The position numbers and the translations under genes are program-made. Under the pieces are notes generated by a model that was given only the letters and a program-made list of their open reading frames with translations, did not search any database and was not told the origin of the DNA. DNA of 64,000 nucleotides from Tomitella fengzijianii (GTDB lineage Bacteria; Actinomycetota; Actinomycetes; Mycobacteriales; Mycobacteriaceae), in NCBI RefSeq assembly GCF_007559025.1, contig NZ_CP041765.1, positions 1 through 64,000 on the forward strand. Direction: 5' to 3'. Numbering within the stretch: position 1 is the first letter of the stretch; each line of letters starts with the position of its first letter. Of the stretch, positions 58,420-64,000 are shown piece after piece.

Positions 58420-58438
58420 CTTACATAGTTCGTATAAG
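58420..58438. promoter_or_regulatory. Operator-like inverted repeat between GNAT and TetR genes
   Basis: CTTACAT-AGTTC-GTATAAG pairs at 5 of 7 positions and is AT-rich compared with its surroundings. It sits in the 43-bp gap between divergent starts, a natural repressor site. Confidence 0.4.
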
Positions 58439-58452
58439 ACGAGGGGGTGCCT

Positions 58453-59076
58453 ATGAGCTACTGGGAGCACCGCAAGCCGGTGCGCAGGGCGCGGGCGGTC
58501 GACGTCGAGGCCGTCGCCCGCGCGTCGGCCGCGTTGATGGACGCCGGTGGACTCGGTGCGCTGACGGTCCGGGCGGTGGCGACCCGGCTCGGGGTCGCTC
58601 CCGCCAGCCTGTACTCGCGCGTGGAATCCGTCGACGATCTGTTCGACCTCGCTCTCGATCAGGCGTTGAGCGACGACGAGGACGTGCAGCAGGGGATGCG
58701 CGGGATGGGCATCCACGACCTCATGCTCGCCTTCCACGGGCATCTGCTTCGACACCCGTGGGCTTGTCAGGTCATCGGGTTCCGCGCGCCCCGTGGACCG
58801 GGCTACCTGCGCCTGTCCGAGCACATGTGCAGTCTGCTGACGGAATCGAACGTGCAGGATCCGCTCAGCGCCTCGTACACGCTGTCGAACTTCGTCATCG
58901 GATGTGCGACGACCGCATCCGTGTCCGACGACGAGCGATTCCGCCCGGTCGATCCGCGCGTCGCCCCGCTGTACGCCCGGTTGCATGCCGAGGATGCCGC
59001 CGACGCCCACCGCATCGTCGCCACCGGTCTGGCCGCGCTCCTGCAGTACCACTCGACCGTGCAGCCCGACCTCTAG
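58453..59076 (+). CDS. TetR/AcrR family regulator
   Basis: This is a 207-residue regulator: helix-turn-helix about 33-65 (GALTVRAVATRLGVAPASLYSRVESVDDLF), helical ligand domain behind. ATG 58453 has GAGGGGG upstream; an in-frame GTG lies six bases earlier. It is divergent from the GNAT gene and followed by the small membrane protein gene on the same strand after 92 bp. Confidence 0.87.
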   Translation: MSYWEHRKPVRRARAVDVEAVARASAALMDAGGLGALTVRAVATRLGVAPASLYSRVESVDDLFDLALDQALSDDEDVQQGMRGMGIHDLMLAFHGHLLRHPWACQVIGFRAPRGPGYLRLSEHMCSLLTESNVQDPLSASYTLSNFVIGCATTASVSDDERFRPVDPRVAPLYARLHAEDAADAHRIVATGLAALLQYHSTVQPDL

Positions 59077-59168
59077 AGTTCGCCGACGTGCCGGGGCAGC
59101 AGGTTCTCGGAAGCGCGACCCTCCTGCACGCGGGAGCATCGTGGTCACCCGAGCAGGAGGAGGACGGG

Positions 59169-59561
59169 ATGCGTATCCGACGCTGTGGGCAAGCAATGCT
59201 GGTTGTCGCCGGACTGATCAACACGGTGCCGGCACTGGGAGCGCTGTCGGCGGACATGGCCTACGCGGCATACGGAATCGAGCCGGGCGGTTCGGGGACG
59301 GCAGTGTTGCTGCGCCATCGCGGCATGCTGTTCGGGGTCATCGGCATCGGGCTGGTGGCCGCGGCGTTCCGCCCGGACCTCCGCGCGGCGGCGGTGGGGG
59401 CGAATGCGATCAGCTTCGCGGGATTCCTCGCGCTGGTGCTGATGGAGGGGCCGGTGAACCCGGAGATCGCACGGGTGGCGGCGGTGGACACCGCCGCCCT
59501 GGGAGTGCTGGCGTGCGGCGCCGCCCTGCTGCGTTCGGACGAAGACGACGTGAGGCGATGA
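59169..59561 (+). CDS. Small four-helix membrane protein
   Basis: This 130-residue integral membrane protein has four predicted helices (LVVAGLINTVPALGAL, MLFGVIGIGLVAAAF, ANAISFAGFLALVLM and AALGVLACGAALLL-like). Function unknown; no motif recognised. GGAGGAGG lies before ATG 59169. Its stop overlaps the AraC start (ATGA), so the two are co-translated and probably linked in function. Confidence 0.78.
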   Translation: MRIRRCGQAMLVVAGLINTVPALGALSADMAYAAYGIEPGGSGTAVLLRHRGMLFGVIGIGLVAAAFRPDLRAAAVGANAISFAGFLALVLMEGPVNPEIARVAAVDTAALGVLACGAALLRSDEDDVRR

Positions 59562-60442
59562 CGGCCGTGGTGCTCACCGAGCCCGGCGCGACAGTCGTCG
59601 ATGCCGCCGACTCACCGGCGGCGCACGCGACCATCGGATGGACGACCATGGACGCCGTGAGCACCTCTCCGCCCGTTCAACCCGCCCGCACGGTGTGGCT
59701 GTGGGCCGGTCATGCCGCCTACCTGGGGCCACCGTTCCAGCTGGGCGTGCACTCGACACCCTTGCACTGCTTCGCCCTCGGGGTCGACGGCCGGTTCAGC
59801 GTCGCGACCGCCGGCGATGGCGCACGCACGTGCCGCAGCGCGCTGATCCCGGCACGCACACCTCACCGGATCGCCCCCGGTGACGGGCGCATGCTGTTTT
59901 TCTACACGGACCCCCGATCGGTGCACGCCGACCGCCTCCGCGCCGCGATGCGCGACCGTTCCGGTGCCGTCGCAACGACGCATCGCGCTGAGGACCGGTT
60001 GCTTGACGCGCTGTCCGGGGACGTCGATCCGGGGCGACTGTGCCGGGTCCTGCTCGGCGGTGATGCGCCCGATACCGTCGACCACCGCGTCCGGCAGGCG
60101 ATGAACAGGATCCTCGAAGAACCGGCGGCGGACCTGAGCGCTGCGCGGCTGGCGGCGGACGCAGGGCTGTCGACCTCGCGATTCCTGCACGTGTTCTCCG
60201 CGGGCGCCGGCACGAGCCTCCGGCGCTACCGGCTGTGGGCCCGGTTGCTTGCGGTGGCGGCGGCGATCGAGGAGGGAAGCGATCTGACCGATGCCGCCCT
60301 CGGCGCGGGCTTCGCCTCACCGAGCCATTTCAGCGACACCTTCCGCGCGATGTTCGGCCTCACCGCATCGGCCCTGCTCGCCCACGGGACCACGATCATT
60401 CCGGTCGACCGACGGCGGGTGCGCGACCGGCCTTGGACTTGA
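59558..60442 (+). CDS. AraC family transcriptional regulator
   Basis: This is a 294-residue regulator: an N-terminal cupin-like sensor (about 20-125, with PFQLGVHSTPLHCFALGVDG and PARTPHRIAPG) and a C-terminal double helix-turn-helix (DLSAARLAADAGLSTSRFLHVF and DLTDAALGAGFASPSHFSDTFRAMFG). It starts inside the stop of the membrane protein gene (ATGA). The target is unknown; the membrane protein is the natural candidate. Confidence 0.88.
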   Translation: MTAVVLTEPGATVVDAADSPAAHATIGWTTMDAVSTSPPVQPARTVWLWAGHAAYLGPPFQLGVHSTPLHCFALGVDGRFSVATAGDGARTCRSALIPARTPHRIAPGDGRMLFFYTDPRSVHADRLRAAMRDRSGAVATTHRAEDRLLDALSGDVDPGRLCRVLLGGDAPDTVDHRVRQAMNRILEEPAADLSAARLAADAGLSTSRFLHVFSAGAGTSLRRYRLWARLLAVAAAIEEGSDLTDAALGAGFASPSHFSDTFRAMFGLTASALLAHGTTIIPVDRRRVRDRPWT

Positions 60443-60475
60443 GCAGCGGGGCCGCGGCCACCGTGAGTCCACGTG

Positions 60476-60511
60476 GCCGCCGGCCCCGCGCCAGCGCACG
60501 ATGTCCAGCGC
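60476..60511. repeat. Left copy of 36-bp direct repeat (pucR 3' end)
   Basis: This 36-bp segment is identical to 61403-61438, which is the last coding part of the pucR-like gene before its stop. It lies 33 bp after the AraC stop. Together the two copies bracket a frameshifted DUF3800 gene; in this copy the pucR frame continues without the stop codon. Confidence 0.85.
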
Positions 60512-60687
60512 CACCGGTCCGATCTGCCTGCATCCGCTCTCGGGAATCTTGCCGACTGTGGTGGCCGGAACGGACTTGCTGGACTACTATTGCGGGCGAG
60601 CGGGGCTTCGTGGAAGTCGCGCGAGTCGCAAGGCCAGGTGCACCTGGGGCAGACCGGGACCCTGGCCTTACGCATGTCTTCAGTCGG

Positions 60688-61273
60688 TCAGCAGCCGGTG
60701 TCAATCGTGATCTCGTATACGCAGTCGTCCAAGATGCGTCGGGCAGATGTGGCGCCTTCGCGGTCTGCGCGGACAGCGCCGGCGACGATGTCGGCAATCC
60801 ACAGAAGCGGCTCATCGCGGCCGGGCGTGTGCTCGATACGGAACGCGGATCCGCGAGGCAGCGCGAACCGTGCGCCGATGGCTGTCGAGACGTCGCGGCG
60901 ATCAAGCGTCTGTGTGCGGGCCTCCAGATGCAGTATGGTCACGCCGTAACCGTGCAGCTCGTCTACCAGCCTGGACAGGACACATCGCACGCGCACGCTC
61001 TTGGCGTCTTTTCGGTACTGGGGCGCCGACGGTGACAATATGAAAGCCGTCAAGCCCGGCCACTGTCTCGGCCGCGTTCCGCTGCTGCCCGTGATCCATC
61101 TCGTTCCAGTGCAGCTTCGTCGTTCTACGGTTGCCGCGTAGGCCGACCATTGCGTCGCGAGCCTTGCCAGGGTCGCCGTGCAGAACCGCTGCGGCCAGAA
61201 CGTAGAAGCCGCCGACTGCGGCTTCGTGAAACGATTCGTCAGCGTAGGCGCTTTGCCCGCGGATGTCGTTCAT
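60688..61273 (-). pseudogene. DUF3800 family protein, frameshifted
   Basis: Two frames of one gene: the first (start ATG 61273, MNDIRGQSAYADES, to about 61020) carries the DUF3800 N-terminal acidic motif and KLHWNEMDHG; the second (to the stop at 60688) carries DAKSVRVRCVLSRLVDE and the C-terminal LLWIADIVAGAVRAD typical of the family. They join at the run GAAAAGAC, where one base too many (an extra A) breaks the frame; removing it gives a protein of about 195 residues. DUF3800 proteins have an RNase-H-like fold and occur in mobile and defence islands; function unproven. Sequencing error is possible. Confidence 0.75.
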
Positions 61274-61399
61274 CAGGTGAACCTACGCGACTGCGCCACC
61301 CGTGAGACAGCCGTGCACATCGGGAACGGGTCGGCATCATCGTGGTCTGCATGCTCGGTGCCTGGCATAGCTCCCGATGGAGTGCAGAAAACGGGCCGG

Positions 61400-62620
61400 T
61401 CAGCCGCCGGCCCCGCGCCAGCGCACGATGTCCAGCGCGACGGCCACGTCGATCGGATCGTCGGCCAGCGGCCGGGGAAGCGCCTCCTCCGCGCGCTCGA
61501 GCCGCCGCAGCAGCGTGTTGCGGTGCGTGTAGAGCAGCTCGGCGGCTCGGGTGGCGTTGGACTGGCTGCGCAGATAGGTCAGCACGGCATCGCGCAGCGC
61601 GTCGTCGGCGTGCTCGAGCCCGCCGAGTGTGCGGGAGACGAAGCGGGCCGCCCGCTCGGAATCCTCGGTGGCAAGCGCCACCAGCGCGATCGCGTCGTAG
61701 TGCGCGACCCGCCGCCGCGACCCCAGCCGGGCGAGCATCCGCTGCGCCGTCAGCGCGTCCAGGTGCGTGCGCCGGAACCCGGTGACGCCTTGCGCGGGGC
61801 CGGCCAGCGCCACGCGCACGTCCGGCGCCGCGTCGGCCGCGGCCTCCACCGCGGCGAGGTCCGGCGCGGCCTGGCTCCACACCCACCGCGTCCCCGACCC
61901 CGCCGAGACCATCAGCGACGGCTCCCCGCCGGCCGGACGGGCCAGGATCTCCGCCACGTGGTCCACGGTGGTGACGTCCGGGTCCGGCCCCTCGCTCCAC
62001 ACCACCGCCGCATGGTGGGTGCGCTCCAAGGCGTAGCCCAGCCGGGATTCGGCGCGCTCGCGGGTGATCGGGGCGCCCTCGAGCAGCAGCGCGATCACCT
62101 CGCGGTGTTCCGCCTGCGAGCCGCGGGTAAGCTCGGCGCGCTCGGACCGCATGCGCGTGGCGAGCGCGGTGACGACGTCGTCGACGAACGCCGAGATCGA
62201 CTGCGACGTGACGTCGAGCAGCTCCTCCAGCTCGGCCGGATCGCGGGTGAGGGCGAAGGTGATCTTCATCCAGTACCGCCAGGCGACGCTCTGCCCTGCC
62301 CGGTAGGCGTCCAGCGCCGCCTCGTCCAGGCCACGCCGCACCATGTCCCGCGCGACGGCGATCTGCGCGTCGTCCACCTGCGCCTCCACCGGCTCCCCGG
62401 GGGCCCGGACGTTGGCGGCGGCCCAGGTGAGCAGGTTGGCACGGTTGGTGCGGCGGGTGGCCTCGGCGAGCACCGGGTCGTCGGCGATCCGGCTGCGCGC
62501 CGGGCCGGAGAGGGTGACGGTGTCCAGGTCCGCCATCCAGGACTCGGGCACGTTGAGGGCGATCTCGGCGCCCTGCCGGATCAGCTCCCGGACGCGCGTA
62601 GACGGAATCGGCCACGGCAT
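61400..62620 (-). CDS. PucR/CdaR-type helix-turn-helix transcriptional regulator
   Basis: This is a 406-residue regulator with an N-terminal RsbRD-like helical region (about 20-180), a GGDEF-like middle, and a C-terminal PucR helix-turn-helix (VLTYLRSQSNATRAAELLYTHRNTLLRRLER). It is divergent from a flavin monooxygenase gene and probably controls it, as such regulators often do in alkane or ketone utilisation loci. ATG 62620 is chosen; the frame is open to 62653. Its last 36 coding bases are repeated at 60476-60511. Confidence 0.85.
   Translation of the reverse strand: MPWPIPSTRVRELIRQGAEIALNVPESWMADLDTVTLSGPARSRIADDPVLAEATRRTNRANLLTWAAANVRAPGEPVEAQVDDAQIAVARDMVRRGLDEAALDAYRAGQSVAWRYWMKITFALTRDPAELEELLDVTSQSISAFVDDVVTALATRMRSERAELTRGSQAEHREVIALLLEGAPITRERAESRLGYALERTHHAAVVWSEGPDPDVTTVDHVAEILARPAGGEPSLMVSAGSGTRWVWSQAAPDLAAVEAAADAAPDVRVALAGPAQGVTGFRRTHLDALTAQRMLARLGSRRRVAHYDAIALVALATEDSERAARFVSRTLGGLEHADDALRDAVLTYLRSQSNATRAAELLYTHRNTLLRRLERAEEALPRPLADDPIDVAVALDIVRWRGAGG
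61403..61438. repeat. Right copy of 36-bp direct repeat (pucR 3' end)
   Basis: This is the copy inside the pucR-like gene, encoding LDIVRWRGAG and ending at its stop codon (61400-61402). Identical to 60476-60511; the distance between the copies is 927 bp. Confidence 0.85.
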
Positions 62621-62644
62621 GCGCCCACGATAACCGGCCCCGGT

Positions 62645-62689
62645 GGTGCACACTGCACAAGTTGCTGTGCATGTAGGTGCACATTGACA
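62645..62689. promoter_or_regulatory. Repeat-rich divergent promoter region (pucR-like/monooxygenase)
   Basis: The region holds an inverted repeat TGCACA-n6-TGTGCA (62654-62671), and a direct repeat GGTGCAC at 62645-62651 and 62676-62682. A TTGACA at 62684-62689 is a good -35 for the plus-strand monooxygenase, but no matching -10 is at standard spacing. The repeats are the probable regulator-binding sites. Confidence 0.5.
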
Positions 62690-62751
62690 TTTCGTGCGGG
62701 CACGCAGCCGTGGAGTATGGAATCAACGCAGACGACAGGGCAGGAGCGGAC

Positions 62752-64000
62752 ATGACGGCGACGGATCTCATCGACGGCACCACCGGCACCGGCGCGGGCG
62801 GGGGCACCGAGCACCTCGACGTGGTCATCATCGGCGCGGGGATCTCCGGCATCGGTGCCGCGTACTACCTGCAGCGCGAGCATCCGCAGCGCAGCTACGC
62901 GGTCCTCGAGGCGCGCGGCGGCACCGGCGGCACGTGGGACCTGTTCCGCTACCCGGGCATCCGCTCGGACTCGGACCTGCACACCTTCGGCTACGACTTC
63001 AAGCCGTGGAGCGACGACGCCGCCATCGCGCCCGCCGACAAGATCCTGTCCTACCTGCGGGAGACGGCCACGGAGTTCGGGATCGACCCGCACGTGCGCC
63101 TGCACAACAAGGTGGTCGGCGCGTCCTGGTCGTCGGCCGACGCGCGCTGGACCATCGAGATCGAGCACGCCGACACCGGAGCGCGGTCCACCGTCACTGC
63201 CAACTGGATCTTCTCCGCCGGCGGCTACTACCGCTACGACGAGGGCTTCACGCCGCACTTCGAGGGCCGCGAGCGGTTCCGCGGAACCGTGGTGCACCCG
63301 CAGCAGTGGCCGGAGGACCTCGACTACGCGGGCAAGAAGGTGGTGGTGATCGGCAGCGGGGCCACGGCCGTCACCCTGGTCCCGTCGATGTGCGACGACG
63401 CGGAGCACGTCACGATGCTCCAGCGCACCCCCACCTACATCATCCCGCTGAGCTCCGAAGACGTCGTGGCCAACACGCTGCGCAGAGTGTTCGGCGAGCG
63501 CATCTCCCACCCGGTGGCGCGCACCAAGAACATCATCCGGCAGCAGATCATGTTCCAGCTGTGCCAGCGTTTCCCGCGCCTGATGCGCCGGGCGATCCTG
63601 CGCATCAACAAGCGGCTGCTGCCCAAAGGCTATCCGGTGGAGACCCACTTCAACCCGCCGTACGACCCCTGGGATCAGCGCCTGTGCGTCGTGCCGAACG
63701 GCGACCTGTTCCGCGCCATCCGCGGCGGCAAGGCGTCGGTGGTGACCGAGCGGATCGCCGCGTTCGACGAGACCGGCATCCGCCTCGAATCCGGCGGACA
63801 CCTGGAGGCGGACATCATCATCACCGCCACCGGGCTCAACGTGCAGCCGTTCGGCGGGGTGCCGTTGACCGTCGACGGCCGCGAGATCGACCTGCACCAG
63901 ACGCGGGCCTACAAGGGGTTCATGCTCTCCGGGGTGCCCAACCTGGCGTTCGCCATCGGCTACACCAACTCGTCGTGGACGCTGAAGATCGGCATGCTGT
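62752..64000 (+). CDS. Flavin-containing Baeyer-Villiger-type monooxygenase (partial, runs off the window)
   Basis: At least 416 residues; the gene continues beyond 64000. FAD site VVIIGAGISGIGAAYYL (25-41), NADP site VVVIGSGATAVTLV, and the Baeyer-Villiger fingerprint FxGxxxHxxxWP seen as FRGTVVHPQQWP. The GGTWDLFRYPGIRSDSDLHTFG region is typical of EthA/AlmA-like enzymes. Such enzymes oxidise ketones to esters or long-chain alkanes to alcohols; in mycobacteria EthA-like members also activate ethionamide. AGGAG lies six bases before the ATG. It is divergent from the PucR-like regulator. Confidence 0.92.
   Translation, partial: MTATDLIDGTTGTGAGGGTEHLDVVIIGAGISGIGAAYYLQREHPQRSYAVLEARGGTGGTWDLFRYPGIRSDSDLHTFGYDFKPWSDDAAIAPADKILSYLRETATEFGIDPHVRLHNKVVGASWSSADARWTIEIEHADTGARSTVTANWIFSAGGYYRYDEGFTPHFEGRERFRGTVVHPQQWPEDLDYAGKKVVVIGSGATAVTLVPSMCDDAEHVTMLQRTPTYIIPLSSEDVVANTLRRVFGERISHPVARTKNIIRQQIMFQLCQRFPRLMRRAILRINKRLLPKGYPVETHFNPPYDPWDQRLCVVPNGDLFRAIRGGKASVVTERIAAFDETGIRLESGGHLEADIIITATGLNVQPFGGVPLTVDGREIDLHQTRAYKGFMLSGVPNLAFAIGYTNSSWTLKIGML

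Overview
The window is a GC-rich, mycolate-type actinobacterial chromosome start (order Mycobacteriales, formerly Corynebacteriales). The evidence is the order dnaA-dnaN-recF-dciA-gyrB, then gyrA-DUF3566-tRNA-Ile-tRNA-Ala, together with an Mce protein, a 3-ketosteroid 9-alpha-hydroxylase and many TetR regulators. A Tomitella/Tsukamurella/Gordonia-like genus is plausible, but the sequence alone does not fix it. Position 1 lies just upstream of dnaA, so the window probably begins at the conventional chromosome zero.

Layout. 0-8 kb: replication core (dnaA, oriC with DnaA boxes, dnaN, recF, dciA, gyrB). 8-18 kb: an insertion between gyrB and gyrA carrying a secreted protein, a MaoC-like hydratase, a double parS site, an alpha/beta hydrolase and a tightly overlapping nitrate/nitrite assimilation operon on the minus strand (nitrate reductase, FAD/BFD electron-transfer protein, nirB, nirD, sirohydrochlorin chelatase). 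18.4-23.6 kb: gyrA interrupted by a 427-residue LAGLIDADG intein directly after the catalytic tyrosine, a DUF3566 membrane protein, tRNA-Ile, a very small DLW-39-like ORF and tRNA-Ala. 23.7-34 kb: accessory redox, regulatory and stress genes (a DUF427-thioesterase fusion, a small alarmone synthetase, a SagB-type nitroreductase, a third parS, a paired SMR transporter and an orphan MceA-like gene). 33.7-43 kb: kshA, a MoaD/BNR-repeat pair, a ProP-like transporter, catalase, an M20 amidohydrolase and a nitroreductase. 43-53 kb: a lipoprotein, a secreted GH5 glycosidase, a TetR-controlled FAD oxidoreductase with an orphan peptide-binding protein, and an acyl-CoA dehydrogenase/APH-kinase pair with its own TetR. 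53-64 kb: a DsrE and TauE/SafE sulfur locus with an attenuator-like leader peptide, a TetR/MFS efflux pair with twin operators, an AraC regulator, a frameshifted DUF3800 gene bracketed by a 36-bp direct repeat of the neighbouring pucR-like 3' end, and a Baeyer-Villiger-type monooxygenase that runs off the end.

How it fits together. The core replicates and segregates the chromosome: DnaA acts at oriC, DciA is the likely helicase loader, and ParB should load at the parS sites at 9.5 and 29.75 kb. The accessory genes form small divergent regulator/target units. In four of these the operator palindromes can be read directly: 48.7, 52.1/52.8 and 56.15 kb clearly, and 58.4 kb weakly. The most unusual structures are the gyrA intein, the double parS, the sulfur-type leader peptide, the direct-repeat-flanked DUF3800 pseudogene, the mosaic codon use of the mce gene and several very small ORFs. 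No CRISPR array, rRNA operon, complete insertion sequence or clear prophage is visible.
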